Source: JAVJST01 sp965229715 (GTDB lineage: Bacteria > Pseudomonadota > Alphaproteobacteria > Rhodospirillales > Casp-alpha2). From it: a stretch of 64,000 nucleotides of DNA. The position numbers were made by a program, and so were the translations under genes. A model generated the notes under the pieces. It did no database searches, was not told the origin of the DNA, and saw only the letters and a program-made list of their open reading frames with translations. The stretch covers positions 930,001 to 994,000 of the forward strand of contig CBDDJL010000002.1 in NCBI GenBank assembly GCA_965229715.1, given 5' to 3'. Shown here piece after piece: positions 1 through 10,864 of the stretch (its first letter is position 1; the number at the start of each line of letters is the position of its first letter).

Positions 1-1
1 A

Positions 2-2614
2 CTCGCGACATTCGTTCGGGCGGTCGATCGCTTCTTTACTCCATTGGAGGTGCCGCGGCAGAAAACCGAGGATTTTCGCGACAGCAAGCCGGAGGAGCTT
101 GAAAGTCGGGTAATCGCTGCTGTCACTAGCAGTGTTCAGGGCACAAGATTGGATCCTTTTACGAATCTCAAGTCTGAAGGGTTTCATATCGCATCACCCC
201 ATATTATCGGCGGCTGGGGGGTGAACGTTGAGGTCAGGAAGTACACCAGCGCGACAACTCTTGAAACGATGCTGGCAAACAGTATGGAGTCCATTCAGCG
301 GGACCCGAGCGAATTGGCTCGGCATTATGTCGTCCTCTGCATCGACCTGACCGACGACAAGGTCTTCGAAAAGGTCGACCGGCTGCGCAGGGAAAACGAT
401 GCAAGCTATCGCGCAGCCGGACTCAACGTCGTCTGGCCGGAACAGGCATGGACGCTGATCTTCGGCCAAACCGGTGATAACGTCGAGATTCCGGCAATTA
501 ATATGATGTCTGACGAGGCGATTGACGGTCCCGACGCAGACCGGCTGGGTTTCGAGGCTTACGCCAATGCGATCTTCGGTCTGATCGATCATCCCGATAC
601 CAAGACGCCGTTCACGCTCGCCATCAACGCGCGCTGGGGCATGGGCAAGTCTTCGTTGGCATCCTTGGTCGACTACAAACTGAAGTCGAAGCTGCCGGTC
701 TGGAATGAAACCGAGCTTCGGTGGGACGAATCTCATCAGACGTATTGGTTCAATGCCTGGATGCACGACGAAGCCGACCGGCTCGGCGCCGCGTTCATGG
801 CCGATATCGTTCGGGCCTGTCACGCTCGATTGCCGTTACACAAGCGAGTCCTTCGACCGATACCTCCGACGCTCGCCGATCCGCGGCGAAAAAGTCGTTG
901 GGTGTTCGTTTGGATACTTGTTTTGGCGTTCGTTCTGGCGGTCGGCATTTTCAGATTCTTCAATAGCGGGTTCGACGACCTGACCTTGCCGGTTGTTGGA
1001 AAAATCGGCGTGGCGGAACTCGGTTTCGGTGGCGGATTATTCGCGGTCTTTCTCGCGATCCTCTTTCTGTTGCCGAAGGTCATGGTGTCCTTGAAGGCGA
1101 TTGCCGCATTCGTGTCTGCATCAGGCGATTCGGCAAATGCGGTGTCTTTGCACGCCGTCAGACGGGAGCTTGAGTCGATCATTCGCGATGTCACGCCGAA
1201 AGGTAGCAAGTTCGTCGTGTTCATCGACGATCTCGAGCGCTGCCGGGATACCAATGCGGTCGGCGTGCTGGAAGTTGTCAATCAATTGCTGTCTTTCGAC
1301 CCGGTGGTTTGCGTCATCGTGGCCGATATGCCGGCAGTGGCGACATGTGTCGAGATCAAGTATAGCGAACTTGCTGAGAAGTATGATCCGGGCACCGGCA
1401 CAAAGACAACGGAGGAAAAGGGCGAGGCGGCCTATGGGCGCCTTTTCTTACAGAAATTCATCCAACTTCAATTCGATCTCCCCCCGACGAATGTACAGCC
1501 TCTTCTGCCAATGTCGGAAACGACAAATCCGGCAAATTCCTCGGGACTAGTTAGTGGCGAGAATAGCGAAATGGTGGAACGTGAGGAGCGACTCGATCCG
1601 GTGTTCACCGCCATGCTTGATTTCGCCGACGACTTGGAGCGAGTTGCGGCTCCTTGTCACGTAAGAGATGGGAGAGCGCATGAGCGCGAAATCAATCCCT
1701 TTGAGACTACATCGTGGCATCGACTTGCTCGATTAGCGGTGTTTGCGCCCATTTATCTAATGGGCTATTTCCAAATGATTGGCACGAGAGTTATCGGTAC
1801 TCGCGTCTACAAACCGTCACTAGGCAATCGATTTTTCTATTTCATCGTCGCAATGGTCGCCTGTTTTAGCTGGTGGATGCTCCTAACGCTCGCAGCGAAG
1901 TTTGGGTTCCTGAGTTGGACAAGAGGTGATTTTGTTGGTCCTCTCGATACACTGGCACTGCTCATCCTCTCCTCAGGCTGCTTTCCCGCATTGTATGGGA
2001 TGGTTTCCGCTATTCTTGAAAGCCACCGTCACCGCCTAAAAAAACGGGATCAGGCGCGGAAACTTCGGGATAAATTGAGTGCTTCGACTGAGGAACACGC
2101 TACTTCGGATCAAAGTGAAATCGAGCTAAGTCGGCTAAGTGAGGTCGAAATCGAGGCGATCCGCCAAGATATCAATCGCCATCGTCTTGCCGACGAAACA
2201 TCCCACTGGTTTCGAGAAGCGAGCGCCGTGGCGCTTCGCGAACTAGAATTGGCCCCACGTAACGTAAAGCGTCTGGTAAACCGGCTTCGGCTCTTGCTGT
2301 TCACTTTGTACAGCAAGGATCTTTTGTCGAAGAAAAATGGATTGGATCCAACGTATATCGGCAAATGGATTGCCATCCAGGAGGGTTGGCCGGTGTTTGC
2401 GCAGATGGTGTTTCTTGACCCCGTCAAGTTTTCCTGGGCTGTCGAGGCGTCAACAGACGATACGACTTGGGAGGAGTTCTTAGCGATGAACTGCCCGATA
2501 TACCTCGGCAATGAGCCTCTCCGCACCGCTGTTCAAGGAGAGTCGGGGTTGGCGAATATCGCGCCAATACTAACCCGATTTGAAATACCGCGGCATGAGG
2601 GGGCTAGAATCTAG
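2..2614 (+). CDS. KAP-family P-loop NTPase with membrane segments (5' end missing)
   Basis: The frame is open to the left edge, so the N-terminus lies outside the window; a TTG at 44 is only the first possible internal start. Walker A (GMGKS) is at 638-652 and a Walker B-like FIDDLERC at about 1220-1243, the pattern of the KAP family, in which hydrophobic segments interrupt the NTPase domain. Hydrophobic stretches lie at about 900-960, 1020-1090, 1830-1890 and 1945-2010. The first ~170 residues precede the NTPase domain and were not recognised. The section around 1480-2350 uses AT-richer codons than most genes here, which hints at foreign origin. KAP proteins occur in phage-defence and membrane-complex contexts; the function of this one is unknown. 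Confidence 0.8.
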   Translation, partial: LATFVRAVDRFFTPLEVPRQKTEDFRDSKPEELESRVIAAVTSSVQGTRLDPFTNLKSEGFHIASPHIIGGWGVNVEVRKYTSATTLETMLANSMESIQRDPSELARHYVVLCIDLTDDKVFEKVDRLRRENDASYRAAGLNVVWPEQAWTLIFGQTGDNVEIPAINMMSDEAIDGPDADRLGFEAYANAIFGLIDHPDTKTPFTLAINARWGMGKSSLASLVDYKLKSKLPVWNETELRWDESHQTYWFNAWMHDEADRLGAAFMADIVRACHARLPLHKRVLRPIPPTLADPRRKSRWVFVWILVLAFVLAVGIFRFFNSGFDDLTLPVVGKIGVAELGFGGGLFAVFLAILFLLPKVMVSLKAIAAFVSASGDSANAVSLHAVRRELESIIRDVTPKGSKFVVFIDDLERCRDTNAVGVLEVVNQLLSFDPVVCVIVADMPAVATCVEIKYSELAEKYDPGTGTKTTEEKGEAAYGRLFLQKFIQLQFDLPPTNVQPLLPMSETTNPANSSGLVSGENSEMVEREERLDPVFTAMLDFADDLERVAAPCHVRDGRAHEREINPFETTSWHRLARLAVFAPIYLMGYFQMIGTRVIGTRVYKPSLGNRFFYFIVAMVACFSWWMLLTLAAKFGFLSWTRGDFVGPLDTLALLILSSGCFPALYGMVSAILESHRHRLKKRDQARKLRDKLSASTEEHATSDQSEIELSRLSEVEIEAIRQDINRHRLADETSHWFREASAVALRELELAPRNVKRLVNRLRLLLFTLYSKDLLSKKNGLDPTYIGKWIAIQEGWPVFAQMVFLDPVKFSWAVEASTDDTTWEEFLAMNCPIYLGNEPLRTAVQGESGLANIAPILTRFEIPRHEGARI

Positions 2615-5145
2615 TCGTTCCTGAGTAGCGGTGCGGCTTTGCGGTTGAGTGCCGCCCAGGTGCCGATCATGCCGGCGCCGACCGTGCAGACCAGTGCGGC
2701 GGCGACCGTCAATGCCACGGGCTCCGGCGCGAACGTCCACGGCGCCTCCATCAGGCGGGTCATGACGAACCACGAGGCGGCGCTGCCGATGATCGAGGCG
2801 ATGACCGCGGTGACCAGGCCGAGCAGCCCGTATTCGAGCGCATAGGCGACGATCAGGTCGCGCCGCGTCGCGCCCAGCACCTTCATGACGACCGCGTCGT
2901 AGATGCGTTTGCGATGACCCGCGGCGATGGCGCCGGCCAGCACCAGCAGACCGGCGACGATGGCGACGACGGCGATGACGCGCACGGCGACGCCGACGTT
3001 GGTCAGGATCTCGTTGACGCCCTGCAGCACTTCCTTCACGCGGATTGCCGAAACGTTCGGCAATTCCTTGACGACCGCGTTTTCGAGCGCGATTTCCTGA
3101 TCCTCGTCGAGATGCGCGGTGGCGATGTAGGTCATCGGCGCGCGCGACAGAACGCCCGGCGAGAACACCATGACGAAGTTGATGCCGAGGTCGTTCCAGT
3201 CGATCTGCCGCCAGTTGGCGATTTCGGCGGTCACATCGCGGCCGAGCACGTTGACCGTGATGGTGTCGCCGACCTGCAAGTCGAACGCCGCCGCGGCCCC
3301 GGCGTCGAACGAGACGAGCTGAGGGCCGTCGTAATCCGGTGGCCACCATTCGCCCCGGACGATCTTCTTCGGGTCCGGCGGCGGTCCGGCGGTCCAGGTC
3401 AGGCCGCGGTCACCGCGCAGGATCCAGGCCTCCTGCGGCGGCGGCACGATTTGATCGGCCGGGACGCCATTCATCGCGGAAACACGGCCGCGCATCATCG
3501 GCACTGCCGTCGTGCTGATCGGCGGGTCGAACCGGGCGGCGATCGCCTCGAACCGGGGCAATTGCTCGGGTTGCAGATCGATGAAGTAGTAACCGGGTAT
3601 CTCGCCCCTGAGCGCGCCGTCGAGTTGAGTTTTCAGGTTGTATTCCATCAGCGCAACGCCGACGAGGACCGTCAGTCCCATGCCGAGTGACATGATGACG
3701 CCGCCGGCCGCGCCGCCGGGGCGGTGCAGGTTGGCAATGGCCAGGCGCAGTCTGGCGTTTCTGGCATGGGGCAGCAGGCGCGAAACGCGAATGACCAGAA
3801 CGCCGATCAGCGCGAACGCCGCCAACGCACCGATGGCGCCGATGACGAACCCGGCAGCGAGCCAGGGCTGCGACGATGTCGCGACGGCTGCCAGTGAGAG
3901 AATGGCGGCGAGCAACGCGACGACGGCGATTGTCGGCCAGCCGGGAAACCCGCTGATTGGCGCGACCATGTCGCGGAACAGGGCGATGCCGGGAATCTGG
4001 CGCGCTCGCGACAGTGGCCAGAGCGAGAACACCAGCGTCACCATCACCCCGAACAGCGCCGCAAGCGCCAACGGCTGCCAGTAGATCGTGTAACGCGCCT
4101 CGACCGGCAAGCGATCGCCGAGAAGATCGATCGCGGCGAGCGGCGCAACGAGGCCGATGGCGAGACCGATGCCGATGCCGATCAGGGCGATCACACCGAT
4201 CTGCATGAGATAGAGCGTCATGACGAGGTTCGACGGCGCGCCCAGACACTTCAACGTCGCAATGGTCGCGATCTTGCCTTGCAGGAAATGACGGACCGCA
4301 TTGCCGACCCCGACGCCGCCGACCAATAGTGCAGTCAGCCCGACAATGGTCATGAAGGACCCGACACGGTCGACGAAACGCTGAATGTTGGGCGCGGCGT
4401 TCTCGAGATCGCGGATGCGCCAGCCGGCCTCCGGAAAGGCTGCCTTGGCGGCGTCGCGAAACTGTGTCGGCGTGACCGTGGGCGGCAGGTCGGTGCGGTA
4501 GAAGTAGCGGACGATGCTGCCCGGTTGAACGAGGCCGGTGGCGTCGAGCGCATCGAGTGCAATCATCAGGCGGGGACCGAAGTTGAAGGCATGGGTGCCG
4601 CGGTCCGGCTCACGTTCGATCACCGAGCGGATTTCGACGGTCAAGGCGCCGATCCGCACCGTGTCGCCGACGTCGAGGTCGAGCCGCTCCAGCAGACCGC
4701 GCTGAGCCGCCGCGCCGCGCACACCGTCTACGGTCGATAACGCGACCTGAAGGTCCTGTTCGCCCGTCAACCGCAACCCGCCGAACAGCGGATAGGCGCC
4801 GTCGACGGCCTTCAGTTCGACAAGCCGGTGGCGCGCATCGTCGGCGGTAAACGCGTTGGCGCGCAGCTCGACGATCGTCGACAGCCGGTCCGTATTGGCG
4901 GTCATCCACGCCAGTTGCTCGGCGGTCGCGGGTTTGTGGGTCAGGCGCAGCGATACGTCGCCGCCGAGCAGCGTTCGTCCGTCGGCCTTGAGGCCGCCTT
5001 CGACTGCGGACGCCAGCGAGCCGACGCCGGCGATGGCGGCGACGCCGAGCGCAAGGCAGGCGAGAAAGATGCCGAACCCTTTCAATCCCGTGCGCAGTTC
5101 GCGCCGGGCGTAGCGGGCGGCGAGAGCGATGTTAGCGACACTCAC
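2611..5145 (-). CDS. ABC transporter permease, FtsX/YbbP type
   Basis: The 844-residue protein has an N-terminal membrane helix (about residues 22-44), a large extracytoplasmic region, then FtsX-type helices around residues 265-450 and 720-835. This is the double-FtsX layout of YbbP-like permeases. The GTG start at 5145 lies 3 bp after the stop of the ATPase gene, so the two are cotranscribed. With the divergent esterase this gives the tesA-ybbA-ybbP neighbourhood known from many proteobacteria. The substrate is not known; envelope lipid or lipoprotein transport is usually suggested for the family. The 3' end overlaps the KAP gene by 4 bp in convergent orientation. Confidence 0.9.
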   Translation of the reverse strand: MSVANIALAARYARRELRTGLKGFGIFLACLALGVAAIAGVGSLASAVEGGLKADGRTLLGGDVSLRLTHKPATAEQLAWMTANTDRLSTIVELRANAFTADDARHRLVELKAVDGAYPLFGGLRLTGEQDLQVALSTVDGVRGAAAQRGLLERLDLDVGDTVRIGALTVEIRSVIEREPDRGTHAFNFGPRLMIALDALDATGLVQPGSIVRYFYRTDLPPTVTPTQFRDAAKAAFPEAGWRIRDLENAAPNIQRFVDRVGSFMTIVGLTALLVGGVGVGNAVRHFLQGKIATIATLKCLGAPSNLVMTLYLMQIGVIALIGIGIGLAIGLVAPLAAIDLLGDRLPVEARYTIYWQPLALAALFGVMVTLVFSLWPLSRARQIPGIALFRDMVAPISGFPGWPTIAVVALLAAILSLAAVATSSQPWLAAGFVIGAIGALAAFALIGVLVIRVSRLLPHARNARLRLAIANLHRPGGAAGGVIMSLGMGLTVLVGVALMEYNLKTQLDGALRGEIPGYYFIDLQPEQLPRFEAIAARFDPPISTTAVPMMRGRVSAMNGVPADQIVPPPQEAWILRGDRGLTWTAGPPPDPKKIVRGEWWPPDYDGPQLVSFDAGAAAAFDLQVGDTITVNVLGRDVTAEIANWRQIDWNDLGINFVMVFSPGVLSRAPMTYIATAHLDEDQEIALENAVVKELPNVSAIRVKEVLQGVNEILTNVGVAVRVIAVVAIVAGLLVLAGAIAAGHRKRIYDAVVMKVLGATRRDLIVAYALEYGLLGLVTAVIASIIGSAASWFVMTRLMEAPWTFAPEPVALTVAAALVCTVGAGMIGTWAALNRKAAPLLRND

Positions 5146-5148
5146 GGC

Positions 5149-5832
5149 TCAAGCCGCCTCGGCGAGCATGCCGTCCTGCATGGTGACGCTGCGGGCGCAG
5201 CGACTGGCGAGGCCGCGGTCATGGGTGATGAGCAACAGGGTTGTGCCGAATTCATCGCACAGTTCGAACATGCGCTCGATGATCTGCTCCCCGGTGCCTC
5301 CGTCGAGATTGCCGGTCGGCTCGTCCGCGAGCAGCAGCTTCGGCTCGACGGCGAAGGCGCGGGCAAGCGCCGTGCGCTGCTGTTCGCCGCCGGAAAGCTG
5401 ACCCGGGTAATGGCTCAGGCGGTGGCCCAGGCCGACCGCGTCAAGCATCGCCCGGGCACGGTCGAAGGCATCCGGCCGGCCGGCGAGTTCGAGCGGGATG
5501 GCGACGTTTTCGAGCGCCGACATGGTCGGCACCAGGTGAAAGCTCTGGAACACAATACCCATACGATCGCGGCGGAATAGCGCGAGATCGTCCTCGCTGG
5601 CGCGGGTAAAGTCGTGGCCGTCGACCGTGATGTCGCCCGATGTCGCGCGTTCCAGCCCGGCGGCGACCATCATCATCGACGTCTTGCCGGAGCCGGACGG
5701 CCCGACGATGGAAACCGTCTCGCCGCGCCCGGCGGTGAAATCGACCCCGCGCAGGATGTGGACCTCGCCGGCTTCGCTGTCGAGCCGCAAGTGCACGTCC
5801 TTGAGAACCATCAGCGGCGCGTCGTCGGTCAT
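5149..5832 (-). CDS. ybbA: ABC transporter ATP-binding protein, YbbA/LolD type
   Basis: The 227-residue ATPase has Walker A GPSGSGKTS, signature LSGGEQQR and Walker B LLADEPTGNLD, typical of the MacB/LolD/YbbA family that powers FtsX-type permeases. It is directly followed by its permease gene and is divergent from the GDSL esterase, the same order as E. coli tesA/ybbA/ybbP. The symbol is given from motif and context; a LolD-like role cannot be excluded. Confidence 0.9.
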   Translation of the reverse strand: MTDDAPLMVLKDVHLRLDSEAGEVHILRGVDFTAGRGETVSIVGPSGSGKTSMMMVAAGLERATSGDITVDGHDFTRASEDDLALFRRDRMGIVFQSFHLVPTMSALENVAIPLELAGRPDAFDRARAMLDAVGLGHRLSHYPGQLSGGEQQRTALARAFAVEPKLLLADEPTGNLDGGTGEQIIERMFELCDEFGTTLLLITHDRGLASRCARSVTMQDGMLAEAA

Positions 5833-5922
5833 GAAAGAGTCCTTTACGGGGTGTCAGCGCCGGGAATCCGGCCTATATGGAATGAGGCTTCGTCAAGATA
5901 ACATCCGAGAGAACATAGGGTC

Positions 5923-6585
5923 ATGCGGCGCATTTTCAATGCTACACGGCACGGATTGCGGGGACTTTGCACGGCGCTCGCTATTGTTTGGATGACTTCG
6001 CTTTCTCTGCAGCTTGCGAAGGCAGACGAGCCGGTCATCCTCGCGCTCGGCGACTCGCTGACGGCGGGCTATGGTCTCGACGCCGCCGACTCGTTCCCGG
6101 CACAGCTTGAGCGCGCCCTGGCCGAAGCCGGTACGCCGGCGAAGGTCGTAAATGCGGGCGTTTCGGGCGACACCTCGGCGGGCGGCCGGGCGCGGCTCGA
6201 CTGGCTGCTGGCGGACGGCGCGCCGGATGTGCTGATCGTCGAGCTTGGTGCGAACGACGGGCTCCGCGCCATCGATCCCGCTTCGACCCGGGGCAATCTC
6301 GCGGCGATCATCGAAACCGGCATGGAGGCGGGCGCCACCGTGCTGCTCGCCGGTATGTACGCGCCGCCCAATCTCGGCGACGAGTACACCAAGGCATTCA
6401 ACGCCGCGTTTCTCGACCTCGCGACCCAGTACGGCGTAATCTTCTATCCGTTCTTTCTCGACGGCGTCGCCGGCGATCCGTCGCTCAACCAGGCCGACGG
6501 CATTCATCCAACCCCGGAGGGCGTCGCCGTCATCGTCGAGAATATCCTGCCCAGCGTCCTGCAGGCGCTCGGCGCGGAACGCTGA
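5923..6585 (+). CDS. tesA: GDSL-type esterase/lysophospholipase L1 (TesA-like), secreted
   Basis: A hydrophobic signal peptide covers about residues 8-35 and the mature protein starts near the GDSLTAGYG block, where the catalytic Ser sits. Block II (AGVSGDTSAGG), block III (GANDGLR) and block V (DGIHPTPEG, catalytic Asp/His) are all present, so the enzyme looks complete. Length (220 aa) is normal for SGNH hydrolases of the TesA family, which act on acyl esters and thioesters in the periplasm. It is divergently transcribed from ybbA across a 90-bp gap. Confidence 0.93.
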   Translation: MRRIFNATRHGLRGLCTALAIVWMTSLSLQLAKADEPVILALGDSLTAGYGLDAADSFPAQLERALAEAGTPAKVVNAGVSGDTSAGGRARLDWLLADGAPDVLIVELGANDGLRAIDPASTRGNLAAIIETGMEAGATVLLAGMYAPPNLGDEYTKAFNAAFLDLATQYGVIFYPFFLDGVAGDPSLNQADGIHPTPEGVAVIVENILPSVLQALGAER

Positions 6586-6604
6586 TTGCCAGAAACGGAA
6601 TTGC

Positions 6605-6677
6605 GCGCCTCGCCCTTCGTCAAGCTCAGGGTGAGGCGCCTTAGCCGCCCTCATGCTGAGTCCGACGAAGCATGAGG
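6605..6677. repeat. Two dispersed palindromes downstream of tesA
   Basis: The first is a 7-bp inverted repeat (GCGCCTC / GAGGCGC, 6605-6639) around a CCTTCGTCAAGCTCAGGGT core. The second is a 9-bp inverted repeat CCTCATGCT / AGCATGAGG (6649-6677). The same CATGCTGAG...GACGAAGCATGAG theme recurs at about 10230-10285 and 61814-61885, so this is a genomic repeat. It lies between convergent genes and may act as a transcription end. Confidence 0.7.
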
Positions 6678-6691
6678 GTGTTATTCTTCAA

Positions 6692-7873
6692 TCACCAGAA
6701 CCGGATTTGTGCGTCGGTCAGGCGGTCGTAGCCGTCCTCGGTGACGACCACGGTTTCCTCGAAATCCCCGACGAAACCGTCCTGGGTAATTGTGCGCTCG
6801 AAGTTGAGGACCATGCCGGGCTCCAACACCGTCTCGTCGCCGGGCGCCAGCCACGGGCTGTCCCAGCCGAGGCCGATGCCGTGGCCGAGACCCGAAAACA
6901 CGCCCTTGAGGTCGAAGCCGAGGTCGCGCTGCTTGCCAAGGCCGGCGGCGGCCAGCTGTTCCGCCGTGGCGCCGATGCGAACCGCGCCGATACCCGCTTC
7001 GACGCAAGCAATGGCGGCCTCGAACAGGTCGATCTGGCGATTTGTCGGTGGGCCGATGGCCTTGGAGCGCGAGACGTCGAAATAATAGCCGCCGACGACG
7101 CCGGAAATGCCGAGGCGGAGCCAATGACCGTCCCTGAGCGGCTCGGGCGATCCCCAGGTCGGGAAGTTGGACTTTACCATGACCGGGCTATCGCCACCGG
7201 TGCCCGATGCCATGAACGAGTTGTAGAGAATGCCGCCGGCGCCGTTCAGGACCTGTTGCCCGGCGGCGACCACGTCGCCATGGGTCGCGCCCGGCTCGGC
7301 GGCGGCCATCATCGCCTCGATGGTGCGCGATCCGACCTTGGCCGAATGATCCAGGAGCGCGATCTCGCCCGCGCTCTTGACGGCGCGGAGTCGCTTCAGT
7401 ACGTCCGAGCCGTCCGACCATTCAATTCCCGGCAGCGCGCCCTCGATGGCCTTGTAAGTATCGACTGGCAGCACGTCGCCGCCGACGAGACCGACCTTGC
7501 CCGACGACAGGCCCGCATCCTCAAGGGCACGGATCGTGCTTTCGAGCACGAAGTCGGTGTAGACGATGCCGCTCTCCGGCATGGCGATGCGGCCGTCGTT
7601 CGGCACGTCCGAGATCAGGATCGCCTCGCCCGCGACCGGCAGCACGACGAAGGCATGTGCCCGCGCGGTCCAGTTGCCGGCGAGGTCGGGGATATAGGGA
7701 AACGGCGAATAGAAGTTGCTCAGATACAGCACGTCGCCATAGCGGTCGAGCGTGCCGCCGCCCCGCGCGCAGACCAGCAGGCCGTCGAGGCCCTTTTCGG
7801 CGGCAAGTTGCCGGGCACGCTCGCGGCGTTGGGCGAATTCGTCCGTCGGAATGGCTGCCGGCGCTTCGATCAT
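6692..7873 (-). CDS. M24-family (Xaa-Pro peptidase/creatinase fold) protein with an altered metal site
   Basis: The 393-residue protein has an N-terminal creatinase-like domain (about residues 1-150) and a C-terminal pita-bread domain. Three expected ligand regions are visible: Asp266 in YYFDVSR, the His of GLGHGIGLG, and the two Glu of NFERT and DFEET. The first Asp of the D-x10-D pair aligns with Gly255, so one metal ligand of a normal M24 aminopeptidase appears to be missing. It could still be a peptidase with an altered metal site, or a non-peptidase member such as a creatinase-type hydrolase or lyase. It is a single gene, convergent with tesA. Confidence 0.8.
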   Translation of the reverse strand: MIEAPAAIPTDEFAQRRERARQLAAEKGLDGLLVCARGGGTLDRYGDVLYLSNFYSPFPYIPDLAGNWTARAHAFVVLPVAGEAILISDVPNDGRIAMPESGIVYTDFVLESTIRALEDAGLSSGKVGLVGGDVLPVDTYKAIEGALPGIEWSDGSDVLKRLRAVKSAGEIALLDHSAKVGSRTIEAMMAAAEPGATHGDVVAAGQQVLNGAGGILYNSFMASGTGGDSPVMVKSNFPTWGSPEPLRDGHWLRLGISGVVGGYYFDVSRSKAIGPPTNRQIDLFEAAIACVEAGIGAVRIGATAEQLAAAGLGKQRDLGFDLKGVFSGLGHGIGLGWDSPWLAPGDETVLEPGMVLNFERTITQDGFVGDFEETVVVTEDGYDRLTDAQIRFW

Positions 7874-7958
7874 GAAGGAAGACTAAGGGGAAGCGATAGG
7901 GCACGGCAATGCCAACCGAACTTTCGTGTTTTCCGGCGGACGCGTGGGTTTCCGGTCA

Positions 7959-7976
7959 TTCCCGCGCAAGCGGGAA
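7959..7976. repeat. Short dispersed palindrome (TTCCCGC...GCGGGAA)
   Basis: A perfect hairpin TTCCCGCgcaaGCGGGAA lies between the M24 gene and uvrB. The same palindrome with small changes occurs at 11939-11956 and, in reverse, at about 61778-61795, so it is a repeated intergenic element and probably not a local operator. Confidence 0.75.
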
Positions 7977-8072
7977 TTCAGCATACTGCTTGTCTGGATA
8001 CCCACCTGCGGGGGCATGACGGTTTTCTGGACTTTTACCGGGCTGACTCTCCATGCCGGTGGGCCTATATAG

Positions 8073-10205
<2,133 letters not shown>

Positions 10206-10227
10206 GCCCCCGTCATTAGATACGCGC

Positions 10228-10285
10228 TTCGCGCTACTCAGAATGAGGTCCTCATGCTGAGCCTGTCGAAGTAGAGGGCCTCATG
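10228..10285. repeat. Dispersed palindromic repeat after uvrB
   Basis: The sequence GAATGAGGTCCTCATGCTGA and the following CTGTCGAAGTAGAGG...CTCATG block repeat the CATGCTGAG/TCGAAG theme found at 6649-6677 and 61814-61840. It sits between the convergent uvrB and the YqaA-type gene. No U-tract terminator was seen. Confidence 0.6.
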
Positions 10286-10288
10286 CCG

Positions 10289-10729
10289 CTAGACCAACCA
10301 GTCAACGAGGCCGAGGAGCACCGCGTAGCGGCCTGTCTTCGAGATCGCGACGAGGATCAGAAACAGCCAGAAGCGGACCCTGAGAACGCCGGCGATAAAC
10401 GTCAGCGGATCGCCGAGGATCGGCGTCCAGGCGAGCAGCAACGACCAAACGCCCCACTTGTTGAACCACGTCGTGGCGTGTTCCAGTTGATGCGGTTTCA
10501 TGGGGAACCACTTGCGGTCCTGCCAGTGCAGACAGAAGCGGCCGATCAGCCAGTTGATGACGGAGCCGAGGGTGTTGCCGGTGCTGGCGACGGCAAGCAA
10601 CAGCCATACGTCGTAACGCTCGCTCAACGCCATGCCGCCGATGACGATCTCGGAATAGATCGGCACCACCGTCGCGGCGAGAAACGCGCTAATAAACAAC
10701 CCGGCGTATTCGGCGATGAGGAGTTCCAT
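10289..10729 (-). CDS. YqaA/DedA-type small membrane protein
   Basis: The 146-residue protein has an N-terminal hydrophobic re-entrant segment, several membrane helices and the G-x-x-x-G/N...W-x-x-R pattern of the SNARE-associated (DedA-like) YqaA family. Family members are thought to act in membrane lipid flipping or membrane-potential homeostasis. ATG at 10729 is preferred over a TTG one codon upstream. The neighbours give no clue to its substrate. Confidence 0.82.
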   Translation of the reverse strand: MELLIAEYAGLFISAFLAATVVPIYSEIVIGGMALSERYDVWLLLAVASTGNTLGSVINWLIGRFCLHWQDRKWFPMKPHQLEHATTWFNKWGVWSLLLAWTPILGDPLTFIAGVLRVRFWLFLILVAISKTGRYAVLLGLVDWLV

Positions 10730-10753
10730 CAACGATACTTAGCGGATTCACGA

Positions 10754-10834
10754 CCCCCACCCAAACCCTCTCCCTGGAAGGGGGAGGGCCGTGCATCGTT
10801 CCCTCCCCTTGGCAAGCGGAGAGACAGGGTGGGG
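10754..10834. repeat. GC-rich inverted-repeat element, copy 1
   Basis: CCCCACCC at the left end pairs with GGGTGGGG at the right; inside, CTCTCCCT...GGGGGAGGG and CCCTCCCC...GCGGAGAG form further arms. A second copy with the same order of blocks lies at 44010-44096. It separates the YqaA-type gene from the ornithine cyclodeaminase homologue. Confidence 0.7.
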
Positions 10835-10864
10835 ATTGATGGCCACCGTTCCGAGGCAAGCGTC

